Source: CALARM01 sp964431735 (GTDB lineage Bacteria; Vulcanimicrobiota; SpSt-956; JAKJGF01). From it: DNA of 30,646 bases. The stretch is taken from positions 1 through 30,646 of the forward strand of contig CAYSLJ010000089.1 of the NCBI GenBank assembly GCA_964431735.1, given 5' to 3'. A program made the position numbers and the translations under genes. Below the pieces are notes generated by a model. It was not told the DNA's origin and made no database searches. It was given only the letters and a program-made list of their open reading frames with translations. Below, piece by piece: positions 1 to 6,787 of the stretch. How positions within the stretch are numbered: the first letter of the stretch is position 1; each line of letters starts with the position of its first letter.

Positions 1-135
1 TTCTTCTACGAGTTTTTCTTCCTGGATTTCTTCTACGAGTTTTTCTTCCTGGAATTCTTCTACGAGTTTTTCTTCCTGGATTTCTTCTACGAGTTTTTCT
101 TCCTGGATTTCTTCTACGAGTTTTTCTTCTTGCTT
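1..135. repeat. 27-bp tandem repeat inside the leftward gene
   Basis: Four near-identical 27-bp units occupy 1-27, 28-54, 55-81 and 82-108, and a degenerate fifth runs from 109 to about 135. They differ by one base (ggat/ggaa). The unit is a multiple of three and encodes the 9-residue repeat EEKLVEEIQ (one copy has F for I) on the minus strand. The array continues past the left edge, so the total copy number is unknown. Near identity of the units points to recent expansion by slippage or unequal exchange. Confidence 0.9.
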
Positions 136-537
136 TTTTGTTAATATTTTATTTTTTTCTTCTGCCCTCAGGATTTCTTCTTCTACCTGCCTTTGAAAAT
201 CTTCTTCCGCCCGTCTTACTTCTTCTGCTATAAGTCTTTTGGCTTCTTCTTCAGCTTTCAGGAAATCTTCTTCTGAAAGTTCTTCAGTTTCATTTATGTG
301 TTCCATATTTGTATCCTGTATCTTTTTATCATTTGAATCTTCTTTTAACTTTATCTTGCTAATTTCTATGGTGTCATAATTATTTTTTATATCTATATCT
401 TCATCATGGCATAATAATTCTTCTGAAGATTTTGAAATAAACCTGGTTTTTTCAGCCAATTTTTTTTCTTTTTTTGCAACCAGCCACTTTTCTAAAAGTA
501 ATTCTTTCTCTGAATCTTTCTTTTCTTCATTATGCAT
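1..537 (-). CDS. Charged repeat protein of unknown function (partial, C-terminus off the left edge)
   Basis: An open frame reads leftward from ATG at 537 to base 1 without a stop: 179 codons, continuing past the window. I recognise no family. Residues 1-75 are Lys/Glu-rich and begin MHNEEKKDSEKELLLEKW. Residues 85-135 form a long charged helix with motifs such as EEEAKRLIAEEVRRAEEDF. From about residue 135 there is a tandem 9-residue repeat (EEKLVEEIQ). There is no signal peptide or membrane segment. The composition predicts continuous helix or coiled coil. A second ATG lies at 530; no strong SD decides between them. The gene diverges from the repeat-bearing metallophosphatase at 1429, and two small RNA candidates lie between. 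The frame stays open across the whole repeat array, which supports real coding. A structural or scaffold role would be inference only. Confidence 0.7.
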   Translation of the reverse strand, partial: MHNEEKKDSEKELLLEKWLVAKKEKKLAEKTRFISKSSEELLCHDEDIDIKNNYDTIEISKIKLKEDSNDKKIQDTNMEHINETEELSEEDFLKAEEEAKRLIAEEVRRAEEDFQRQVEEEILRAEEKNKILTKKQEEKLVEEIQEEKLVEEIQEEKLVEEFQEEKLVEEIQEEKLVEE

Positions 538-681
538 GTCTTGACATCCATTTCGTTATTAAATATTTTAATAGATATTGATTTTGCATAATTTAAAAAT
601 TTCCTCCAAGTTTTTAAGCTTTTTATTAAAAATTATAGTAACATACTAATAAATTTTAAGCAAGTTATCAAATATAGGTAA

Positions 682-710
682 TTGAATTTTTTTTTAGCAG
701 ATGATATAAT
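682..710 (+). promoter_or_regulatory. Sigma70-type promoter for small RNA candidate 1
   Basis: TTGAAT (682-687) is followed by a 17-bp spacer and a perfect TATAAT (705-710). The expected start is near 717. No open reading frame of useful length follows, which fits an RNA gene. Confidence 0.65.
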
Positions 711-716
711 ATTTTT

Positions 717-854
717 ACACAAACACCCACTGCTAACTACCTGTGGTATAGCGGAAGTTTGCAGTTAAAGCTGTAAGCTCAGGCAGTCGAGTGACCGGGG
801 GAAGCCGGATGTAGTATAAGCTTTAAAAGCTACAGGTGGAGTTTTTGTATTTTT
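717..854 (+). ncRNA. Unclassified structured small RNA candidate 1 (about 138 nt)
   Basis: The region starts just after a strong promoter and has no convincing ORF. Its ends can pair: ACAAACACCCAC at 719-730 with GTGGAGTTTTTGT at 836-848, with one mismatch and one bulge. Inside, CCTGT (740-744) can pair with ACAGG (832-836), CCGG (795-798) with CCGG (805-808) closing a six-base loop, and AGCTT (819-823) with AAGCT (827-831). The 3' end is T-rich (gtttttgtattttt), so the closing stem may double as a weak terminator. A closed rod with an internal bubble recalls 6S RNA in outline, but I see none of its familiar sequence, and I cannot match it to SRP RNA, tmRNA, RNase P or a riboswitch class. A structured leader of something further downstream is the main alternative. 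Confidence 0.5.
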
Positions 855-1053
855 AGATTAATTAAAGCCAGGGGGGTGAAAACCTTGGAAGAAAGATTTG
901 AAGAAAGATTTGAGTAATTTTAGTAATTCAGATTAAGAACTTCAACTTCTTCAGGTTGAGATTTAATTTTTTGTTTTATTTTCAATTCCGGTAGGAAAGG
1001 ATAAATTATTTCTTGAGATTTGTAGATAAAGGCAATTCTCTTGAAAAGCAGGC
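855..1053. other. Intergenic spacer between the two small RNA candidates
   Basis: AT-rich, no gene called. At 871-876 a GGGGGG run precedes TTG at 885, which opens a 10-codon frame (EERFEERFE after the start, stop at 915-917) built from a direct duplication of gaagaaagattt. This could be a minimal peptide or a remnant. A weak hairpin TCAAC (942-946)/GTTGA (955-959) is followed by a T-rich stretch and could be a terminator. Neither is strong enough to call as its own feature. Confidence 0.4.
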
Positions 1054-1082
1054 TTGATTTCTTTTATATTCAACTGTATAAT
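1054..1082 (+). promoter_or_regulatory. Sigma70-type promoter for small RNA candidate 2
   Basis: TTGATT (1054-1059), 17-bp spacer, perfect TATAAT (1077-1082). The predicted start is near 1089 and a rho-independent terminator follows 112 bases later, so promoter and terminator delimit a compact non-coding unit. Confidence 0.7.
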
Positions 1083-1088
1083 ATATTG

Positions 1089-1232
1089 TTACCCGGGGAG
1101 TTCATCTACCTGCTTAATATATGTAACACCGGAATAACCTGGGAAGTCTGAGCTGTGGAGCAGGTAATCTGTGATAAATTCACAGACGATTCACCCTCAG
1201 AGGAAAAGCTTTTACTTTTCCTTGTTTTTTTT
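1089..1232 (+). ncRNA. Unclassified small RNA candidate 2 with own promoter and terminator (about 140 nt)
   Basis: This is a discrete transcription unit: consensus-like promoter at 1054-1082, then about 110 nt of sequence without a usable ORF, then a clear terminator. Visible pairing: ACCTGC (1108-1113) with GCAGGT (1160-1165), the hairpin TCTGTGA (1168-1174)/TCACAGA (1180-1186), and an outer GGGG (1095-1098)/CCCT (1194-1197) contact. ACCTG occurs twice (1108-1112 and 1138-1142), so GCAGGT can choose between two partners, which would allow two folds. I do not recognise an Rfam class. It could be a divergent 6S RNA or a lineage-specific regulator. Confidence 0.6.
1201..1232 (+). terminator. 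Rho-independent terminator of small RNA 2
   Basis: AGGAAAAG (1201-1208) and CTTTTCCT (1215-1222) form a perfect 8-bp stem with a six-base loop. TG and then eight T residues (1225-1232) follow. Confidence 0.88.
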
Positions 1233-1294
1233 GTTAATTATAAAATTTTAACTTTGAGAAGGAAATTAAATACCTCTCATAGAAGTTTATTAGA

Positions 1295-1432
1295 ATGAAA
1301 AATGAAATTAATTCTAAACTACTGGATTACATCAGGTTGATTAGTTTGAGGTCACGTATCTACGAAAAGGGGGTATGCGGCTTTGCCTGCAAAAAAAATG
1401 CGGGAAACTCTCTGTCGCGTAATTTTTTATGA
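1295..1432 (+). CDS. Possible 45-residue leader ORF overlapping the phosphatase start
   Basis: ATG at 1295 opens 45 codons ending in TGA at 1430-1432. The stop overlaps the phosphatase ATG (1429-1431) as ATGA, the classical arrangement for translational coupling. The product begins MKNEINSKLLDYIRLISL and is basic, with two Cys residues (CGFAC). It has no recognised relatives that I can name, and its own SD is weak. The phosphatase start has no SD, so coupling would explain how it is translated. A chance ORF is a serious alternative. Another frame is preceded by AAAAGGGGG (1365-1373) and closes at TAA 1420. Confidence 0.25.
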   Translation: MKNEINSKLLDYIRLISLRSRIYEKGVCGFACKKNAGNSLSRNFL

Positions 1433-2802
1433 GTAAAAAACATAATAAAACATCATCTTCTGAAGAGTTACAGCAGAATCTCAGACAGGATGAGAGAAAA
1501 AAAGAAAAAGACGAACCTTTAGCTGAAGCTTCAGATGAAAAAAAGGAAAAAGACGAACCTTTAGCTGAAACTTCAGATGAAAAAAAGGAAAAAGACGAAC
1601 CTTTAGCTGAAACTTCAAATGAAAAAAAGGAAAAAGACGAACCTTTAGCTGAAACTTCAGGTGAAAAAAAGGAAAAAGACGAACCTTTAGCTGAAACTTC
1701 AGGTGAAAAAAAGGAAAAAGACGAACCTTTAGCTGAAACTTCAGATGAAAAAAAGGAAAAAGACGAACCTTTAGCTGAAACTTCAGATGAAAAAACTGAA
1801 CGTAAAAACATAGAAGTTTCTGATAATATTCTAAGAGAATCCACTTTTCAATCCGGTAAGGATAAAAAAAGTAAAATCCTTGCCGTCGGAGATTTACATG
1901 GAGATTATTTCAGATTAATTCGTTTTTTGAAAGAAGAAGAACTTATTACAGTAAAAAATAAAGATGTATTTGAATGGAATCCTGAAGCAAAAAATGTAAA
2001 TGTTGTAACTCTGGGTGATTACTGCGATTGGAGAGGTGAACCACTGGAAGGACCTATAACCGAGTGGATATACGGAGCAAAGAAGATTTTGGATTTTCTT
2101 ATAAATTTAAGTAAACAACTGGCAGAATTGAAAGAAAAAGATAAGGATTTTTCGAGTAATTTATATTGCTTACTCGGAAATCATGATCAAATGCTGCTGG
2201 AAGGTTATGAATCATACAAGTTTTTTTCAGAAGATGATATAAAGTTTATCCTTGAAAATGCAAGTTTGCCGAATATGTTAATCCAGGAATTTTCATCTCA
2301 AAGAGAAAAAGTTGAAATGATACTTAAATTTTTAAACTGGTATCAACAGGGTGGAGAGAAAACTATCGCAAGTTATGGCGGTATAAAATTATGGGATGAA
2401 GAAATGCAAAGAGGTCATAAAGCCTTCCTTAATAATCTTATTCTTGGAACTGTAGTAAATAAAACTCTCTTTTCCCACTCTCTCCCTGATTCAAATCAAT
2501 ACTGGAAACCCCTTGATGAAATACTCAATTTGCCCGATGAAGAAAAAGCAGAAGCTATTATGGAATTTACATGGGGAAGAAAAATATGGGGATATGATGT
2601 ATTCAGCGGACAACCAGTTTTACCTCTGAGTAATCAACAGGTGGAAAATATGCTGGCTCAAATGAATGTAGAAAGAGCAGTTGTGGGGCATACTCCAATG
2701 AGAAGCCTTGTTCCTGTTATTGTTTTTAATGGAAAAATTATTAATCTTGACCTGCATGGTATACCCGGTAGTAAAACTTTAGTAGAAGAATTTGACCTGT
2801 AA
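1429..2802 (+). CDS. PPP-like metallophosphatase with N-terminal charged repeats
   Basis: A calcineurin-like, serine/threonine-type phosphoesterase. The metal and catalytic motifs are complete and in order: GDLHGD (residues 154-159), GDYCDWRG (196-203, variant of GDxxDRG), GNHD (250-253), a metal-binding His in FSHS (350) and GHT (420-422). The expected product is a cytoplasmic two-metal phosphatase; its substrate (protein or small molecule) cannot be told. Residues 22-119 are seven copies of a 14-residue unit (consensus DEKKEKDEPLAETS), highly charged and probably disordered or helical. The 457-residue length is long only because of this extension. The start is fixed on the upstream side by an in-frame TAA at 1420; no SD precedes ATG 1429, but a short ORF ends at ATGA here. 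A strong terminator follows. Phosphatase activity is established for the family; the role of the repeats is unknown. Confidence 0.88.
   Translation: MSKKHNKTSSSEELQQNLRQDERKKEKDEPLAEASDEKKEKDEPLAETSDEKKEKDEPLAETSNEKKEKDEPLAETSGEKKEKDEPLAETSGEKKEKDEPLAETSDEKKEKDEPLAETSDEKTERKNIEVSDNILRESTFQSGKDKKSKILAVGDLHGDYFRLIRFLKEEELITVKNKDVFEWNPEAKNVNVVTLGDYCDWRGEPLEGPITEWIYGAKKILDFLINLSKQLAELKEKDKDFSSNLYCLLGNHDQMLLEGYESYKFFSEDDIKFILENASLPNMLIQEFSSQREKVEMILKFLNWYQQGGEKTIASYGGIKLWDEEMQRGHKAFLNNLILGTVVNKTLFSHSLPDSNQYWKPLDEILNLPDEEKAEAIMEFTWGRKIWGYDVFSGQPVLPLSNQQVENMLAQMNVERAVVGHTPMRSLVPVIVFNGKIINLDLHGIPGSKTLVEEFDL
1492..1785 (+). repeat. Seven-copy 42-bp tandem repeat in the phosphatase gene
   Basis: Seven in-frame units of 42 bp encode residues 22-119, consensus DEKKEKDEPLAETS. 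Only the first position (E, D, N or G), one Thr/Ala position and the first unit's Arg vary. Inter-unit identity is very high at DNA level, as expected for a recently expanded minisatellite that can change length without shifting the frame. Confidence 0.95.
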
Positions 2803-2815
2803 TATAAATACATAT

Positions 2816-2871
2816 AAAAAATTAAAAGTGAAAGGTAAGTGGATTTTCTTACCTTTCACTTTTAATTTTTT
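2816..2871 (+). terminator. Long perfect inverted repeat, terminator of the phosphatase gene
   Basis: Arms 2816-2839 and 2848-2871 are perfect 24-bp complements around an 8-base loop. The left arm begins with six A and the right arm ends with six T, so it can act in both directions. Confidence 0.92.
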
Positions 2872-2947
2872 AGTTTGAATATTCTGTGGCAAATTTCTTT
2901 TTCTGAGAAAGAGGAATATTAAAATTTTTGAAGAATAATTTATTTGG

Positions 2948-2980
2948 AATTTGAAAACTGATAGTTATCATTTTCAAATT
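2948..2980 (+). promoter_or_regulatory. Stem-loop in the region upstream of rpsU
   Basis: AATTTGAAAA (2948-2957) pairs with TTTTCAAATT (2971-2980), and TGAT (2959-2962) with ATCA (2967-2970) around loop AGTT, leaving one bulged C. This is a 14-bp hairpin about 70 bases before the rpsU start. It lacks a T tract, so it is more likely a leader structure or operator than a terminator. I see no secure promoter around it. Confidence 0.4.
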
Positions 2981-3048
2981 GGTATGGATAAAATCGCCGG
3001 AACTAATATAACTCAGGGCCCCATATGTTTTAGGAGGGGGGGATTTGT

Positions 3049-3228
3049 TTGGAAACGAAAGTAAGGGACGATGAGACTTTAGATCAAGCATTACGAAGAT
3101 TCAGACGTAAATGCAAAAAAGCCGGAGTAATGGCGGAAATAAAAAAACGAGAGCATTATGAAAAGCCCAGCGTAAGACGGAAAAAGAAATCAGAAGCAGC
3201 TCGTAAAAGAAATCGTAGAACTATGTAA
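3049..3228 (+). CDS. rpsU: 30S ribosomal protein S21
   Basis: A 59-residue, strongly basic protein of the S21 family. It sits on the 30S subunit near the mRNA exit and helps initiation through base pairing of the 16S 3' end. The family core is plain: DDETLDQALRRFRRKCKKAG near the N-terminus, then MAEIKKREHYEKPS, and a basic tail RRKKKSEAARKRNRRT. The start is TTG at 3049, with an excellent SD (AGGAGGGGGG, 3032-3041) upstream. The other nearby TTG (3045) runs into a stop. It is followed 62 bp later by yqeY, the pairing seen in many Firmicutes and relatives. The length is normal for the family. Confidence 0.96.
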   Translation: METKVRDDETLDQALRRFRRKCKKAGVMAEIKKREHYEKPSVRRKKKSEAARKRNRRTM

Positions 3229-3247
3229 TTTTGTTATTACATTAAAA

Positions 3248-3293
3248 GGTAGGTGTACATTGGCTGATATTTTTATCAGCCATAAAAGTTGTG
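3248..3293 (+). promoter_or_regulatory. Hairpin between Shine-Dalgarno and GTG start of yqeY
   Basis: The only SD-like sequence before yqeY is AGGTAGGTG (about 3248-3255), 35 bases from the GTG start. Between them lies a perfect 8-bp hairpin, GGCTGATA (3262-3269)/TATCAGCC (3274-3281) with loop TTTT. Folding would shorten the effective spacing to about 15 nt. There is no T tract after it, so it is not a terminator. Confidence 0.4.
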
Positions 3294-3740
3294 TCTTTAG
3301 AAAAAAAATTGGAAGAGGACATGAAACTGGCCCTGAAAGAAAAGGATCAGCTGAGACTTGCTGTAATAAGATATACCCGTTCTGCTATTCAAAGATTTAA
3401 AATTGATAATTTGAAAAAGGAAATTGGAGAAGAAGAATTAAACAATCTGTTATTATCTGAAGCAAAAAAAAGAAGAGATTCTATTCAGATGTACAGAGAA
3501 GGGGGAAGAGAAGATCTGGTTTCCAGGGAAGAAAAGGAGCTTGAAATTTTAATGACCTATCTTCCCAGACAATTATCACGTGAAGAACTGGTAAAACTTA
3601 TAAAGGACAGGTTGTTGGAACTGGGAGCCAGTGGTAAGCAAGATTTTGGACGAGTTATGAAAGTAATTATACCTGCTTTCTGTAACCAGGCTGATGGCAA
3701 TGTTATTAAAGAAATTGTCCAGGAAGAACTCTCTAAATAA
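3291..3740 (+). CDS. yqeY: YqeY/GatB-like domain protein
   Basis: A small cytoplasmic helical protein of the YqeY family, related to the tRNA-binding tail domain of GatB. The molecular role is not settled. Family marks: LEEDMKLALKEKDQLRLAVI at the N-terminus, the centre KKRRDSIQMYREGGREDLV, then YLPRQLSREEL and GRVMKVIIPAF. The 149 residues are the usual length. GTG 3291 is chosen because residues 1-10 (MSLEKKLEED) match the conserved family start, although ATG 3321 has a better adjacent SD (GGAAGAGG). It sits directly after rpsU and before phoH, as in many genomes, and ends in a terminator. Confidence 0.92.
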   Translation: MSLEKKLEEDMKLALKEKDQLRLAVIRYTRSAIQRFKIDNLKKEIGEEELNNLLLSEAKKRRDSIQMYREGGREDLVSREEKELEILMTYLPRQLSREELVKLIKDRLLELGASGKQDFGRVMKVIIPAFCNQADGNVIKEIVQEELSK

Positions 3741-3751
3741 AGGTTTATTAT

Positions 3752-3790
3752 AAAGGAAGCTCATATATATGGGCTTCCTTTGTATTTTTA
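3752..3790 (+). terminator. Terminator after yqeY
   Basis: aaaggaagctcat and atgggcttccttt form a 13-bp stem with one G-U position, followed by gtattttta. It separates rpsU-yqeY from phoH. Confidence 0.8.
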
Positions 3791-3825
3791 TTTGATGTTT
3801 TATAATTAAGGAGGAATTTTTTATT

Positions 3826-4833
3826 TTGGAGGACATTCAGCTTCAGATAAAATTAAATTTAGGTGATAATAATCAGGCATTTAGATTCTTAGGGTTTCAA
3901 AATGAAAATTTAAAAATAATTGAAAATTATACTTCTGCTACTATAACCTCCAGAGGAAATGATATATTATTAAGTGGAAATAAAGAGGAAGTAGATAAAA
4001 CTGCCAGATTATTTACCAGGCTTAAGGAAATTTTTAATGTAAATAAAAATTTTACTACTTCTGATTTGAAATATGCTATTGAATTATTTAACAAAAATCC
4101 TGATAGTGATTTAACAGGTATATTCAGTAACATAATACTTGTTACTCCGGGAGGAAGGCAATTAAGACCAAAAACAGTATCTCAGGGAACATATATACAG
4201 AATATTAAACACGATGATATAGTTTTTGCAATAGGTCCTGCAGGAACAGGTAAAACTTATCTTGCTGTAGCTATGGCTGTAGTTGCACTTAAAAATAAAG
4301 AAGTAGGGAGAATTGTATTGACCAGACCGGCTGTTGAAGCAGGAGAGAGACTCGGTTTTCTACCCGGTGATTTACAGGAAAAAGTTGACCCCTATCTTCG
4401 TCCTCTCTACGACTCCCTTTATGATATGATGGAATTCGAAAAAATACAGAGATTAAAAGAAAAGGGTGTTATAGAAATAGCACCTCTGGCTTTTATGCGT
4501 GGCAGAAGTCTTAATTCATCATTTATTATATTAGATGAAGCTCAAAATACTTCTTCCGAACAGATGAAAATGTTTTTAACAAGGCTTGGATATGGTTCCA
4601 GAGCTGTTATTACCGGTGATATAACCCAGATAGATCTCCCTTCAGGATGCCGTTCCGGCCTTGTAGAAGCACAGTATATTTTAAAATCTATAAAAGGTAT
4701 AACCTTTTCTTATTTTAATGAACAGGATGTTGTACGCCATGAATTAGTAAAAAAAATAATAAAGGCTTACGAAAATAAAGAAAAGGAAGAGGAATTTTCT
4801 AAGAATGTAGAGATAAAGAAGGAAAAGAGGTAG
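3826..4833 (+). CDS. phoH: PhoH-like ATPase
   Basis: A cytoplasmic P-loop ATPase of the PhoH/YbeZ type, associated in many bacteria with YbeY and ribosomal RNA maturation. Walker A is GPAGTGKT (residues 137-144) and Walker B FIILDEAQ (233-240). Other family marks are TRPAVEAGERLGFLPGD (166-182), VDPYLRPLYDSL and a sensor-type VITGDITQIDLP. Residues 1-120 are the usual alpha/beta N-terminal region. The 335 residues are normal. The start is TTG 3826 with AAGGAGG (3808-3814) upstream; no ATG fits. ybeY follows after 20 bp, the standard phoH-ybeY pair, so the two are probably one transcript. Confidence 0.95.
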   Translation: MEDIQLQIKLNLGDNNQAFRFLGFQNENLKIIENYTSATITSRGNDILLSGNKEEVDKTARLFTRLKEIFNVNKNFTTSDLKYAIELFNKNPDSDLTGIFSNIILVTPGGRQLRPKTVSQGTYIQNIKHDDIVFAIGPAGTGKTYLAVAMAVVALKNKEVGRIVLTRPAVEAGERLGFLPGDLQEKVDPYLRPLYDSLYDMMEFEKIQRLKEKGVIEIAPLAFMRGRSLNSSFIILDEAQNTSSEQMKMFLTRLGYGSRAVITGDITQIDLPSGCRSGLVEAQYILKSIKGITFSYFNEQDVVRHELVKKIIKAYENKEKEEEFSKNVEIKKEKR

Positions 4834-4853
4834 AAAAAATATAATTATCTATT

Positions 4854-5309
4854 ATGAATATAATTATAGAAGATAAACAAAATTTAATAACAGTACCGGA
4901 AGAATTTTTTTATGAAATAAGTAAACTGATACTTGAAGGTGAGGGAAAAGGTTTAAATTTTGAAATAAGTTTTTTACTGGTGAATAACCAGGAAATGAAA
5001 GAGCTTAACGCCACTTACAGGAATATAGATAAACCTACTGATGTTCTTTCCTTTCCTATGTGGGAAGAAAATGATATTCCATTACCGGATATAAATAATT
5101 TACTCGGTGATATAGTTATTTCTACAGATAAAGTCGTAGAACAGTCAAAAGACCATGGACACAGTCATAAAATGGAAATTGCAATGCTTGTAATTCATGG
5201 AATTCTTCACCTTTTTCATTATGATCATATGGAAGAAGATGATGAAGAAAAAATGAGAGAAAAAGAAAAATTTTATCTGGATGAAGTGATCTCTCGTTTA
5301 AGTGTTTAG
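4854..5309 (+). CDS. ybeY: Endoribonuclease YbeY
   Basis: A metal-dependent endoribonuclease that acts in 16S rRNA 3' maturation and late 70S quality control. The zinc signature is present as HGILHLFHYDH, with ligands His115, His119 and His125 (the common Gly before Tyr-Asp-His is a His here). Upstream is the family stretch YRNIDKPTDVLSFP (55-68) and LLGDIVIS (83-90). The 151 residues are typical. The start ATG 4854 follows phoH by 20 bp. The only purine-rich stretch is GAGGTAG at the phoH stop, so translation may be coupled. It works with PhoH and lies next to rpsU/yqeY, making this a ribosome-upkeep cluster. Confidence 0.95.
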   Translation: MNIIIEDKQNLITVPEEFFYEISKLILEGEGKGLNFEISFLLVNNQEMKELNATYRNIDKPTDVLSFPMWEENDIPLPDINNLLGDIVISTDKVVEQSKDHGHSHKMEIAMLVIHGILHLFHYDHMEEDDEEKMREKEKFYLDEVISRLSV

Positions 5310-5400
5310 AGAAAGGCAGGTGTTATTCCTTAAAAAATTCTCACCATAAGATTAGCTTTAAAGATGTATAGCCTCGATGCCATTACAGGAGGAATGTATT

Positions 5401-6780
5401 TTGGAATCCCATTTATCAGTAGATATACCGGTGTTATCTCTTCTGGGCCAGACGGAATTTTCTTATCTTAATACAGAGATTGCAGCCAGAATTGTAATCG
5501 TTTTTATTTTAATTATACTCGGAGGATGCCTTTCCGGAGCAAATCTTGCATTGTCTTACCTGAGCAAAGTAAAAGTAAGAGAACTAACAGAAAAAAATAT
5601 CACCGGAAGTCATATACTTCGCAGGCTTATAGAGAGAAGAGCCTATTCTTTAATAACACTGGTAATAGCCAATTTGCTGGTAATTTTAATAGCTGATAAT
5701 ATTACACATGATACAATAGCATATTATACAAAAATGAAATCTTATGAAATTTCTATTGTTACAACTATTATTATGTCAGTAATGATTTTATTTTCAGGAG
5801 AGGTAATATTCAGGACTATAAGTACTTATAATATTGAGAAATTCTCTTTATCTATAGCAAGAACTGTTGAAATTATATATTTTATTTTTTATCCTGTTTC
5901 GTGGCTATTAATAAATATTTCCAATTTTACAGGGAAATTACTTGGTATAAATGTAGAGCATCCGTATAAACAATTCGTAACACAGGATCATATTCGTCTT
6001 CTCGTAGAAGAAGGTGAAGAACAGGGAGTTTTTGAGGAACAGGAAAAAGAAATGATTCATAGTATTATCTCTTTTGGAGATACTATAGCCAGAGAAATTA
6101 TGATACCGAGAATTTCAATGATCTGCATCGAAGTTAATCAGACTATTGATAATGTTTTAAATGCAATTCTAGAAACAGGATATTCCAGAATTCCTGTCTA
6201 TGAAGAGACAATTGATAATATTGTAGGAATAATTTATGAAAAAGATATGCTGAAAATTTTAAAAGATAACAGACTGAATATTAATATCAGAGATATTATG
6301 AGACCTGCTTATTTTACACCTGAAATCAAAAAAATTGATGACCTTCTTAAAGAAATGCAAAAAGATAGAATCTCTATGGCTATTGTTGTAGACGAATATG
6401 GAGGTACAGACGGATTGATAACTATAGAGGATATAATAGAAGAAATTGTAGGCGAAATTCAAGATGAATATGACCAGAAAACTGCTATTCTTGAAAAACT
6501 TGGGAACGATGTATTCCTGATTGATGCCAGAATGAATATAGAAGACGTAAATTCTTATTTTGATATAAACCTTCCTGTAGATGAATGTGAAACTATCGGA
6601 GGATTTGTCTATGGACTTTTAGGTAGAATTCCTGCTCAGGGAGAAGAAGTTAAACTGGATTCTCTTTCCATAATAGTTGAAAAAATTCATCGCCGTATGA
6701 TAAAAAAACTCAAGATAAAAAAAATTACAGACCAGGTATCAATTCAAAATGAAGAAAATTCTTCTAAAGAAAAATATTGA
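5401..6780 (+). CDS. CNNM/CorC-HlyC family membrane protein with two CBS domains
   Basis: An inner-membrane protein of the CNNM/CorC (hemolysin C-like) family, linked to magnesium and cobalt transport or resistance. The N-terminal half carries four hydrophobic segments (about residues 21-47, 80-98, 108-135, 150-180), then a CBS pair (IMIPRISM...IYEKDML and IMRPAYFT...DGLITIEDIIEEIVGEI), then a C-terminal CorC_HlyC domain (ETIGGFVYGLLGRIPAQGE). TTG 5401 is chosen over ATG 5377: AGGAGG (5387-5392) sits 8 nt before the TTG, but would lie inside the coding region for the ATG. This gives 459 residues. It follows ybeY, as in many bacteria. The transported ion is inference from the family. Confidence 0.87.
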   Translation: MESHLSVDIPVLSLLGQTEFSYLNTEIAARIVIVFILIILGGCLSGANLALSYLSKVKVRELTEKNITGSHILRRLIERRAYSLITLVIANLLVILIADNITHDTIAYYTKMKSYEISIVTTIIMSVMILFSGEVIFRTISTYNIEKFSLSIARTVEIIYFIFYPVSWLLINISNFTGKLLGINVEHPYKQFVTQDHIRLLVEEGEEQGVFEEQEKEMIHSIISFGDTIAREIMIPRISMICIEVNQTIDNVLNAILETGYSRIPVYEETIDNIVGIIYEKDMLKILKDNRLNINIRDIMRPAYFTPEIKKIDDLLKEMQKDRISMAIVVDEYGGTDGLITIEDIIEEIVGEIQDEYDQKTAILEKLGNDVFLIDARMNIEDVNSYFDINLPVDECETIGGFVYGLLGRIPAQGEEVKLDSLSIIVEKIHRRMIKKLKIKKITDQVSIQNEENSSKEKY

Positions 6781-6787
6781 TTTAAAC

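Noticed and set aside
1..135. CRISPR array
   Set aside because: The 27-bp units are directly adjacent with no spacers and encode a protein repeat.
717..854. SRP RNA, tmRNA, tRNA or riboswitch assignment for small RNA 1
   Set aside because: The conserved SRP apical sequence, a tRNA T-arm (GGTTCGAAT type) and the riboswitch cores I know are absent, so it is left unclassified.
1341..1844. 167-codon minus-strand ORF with SFFSSEVSAKGS repeats
   Set aside because: It is the antisense reading of the 42-bp repeats of the phosphatase, whose catalytic motifs prove the plus frame.
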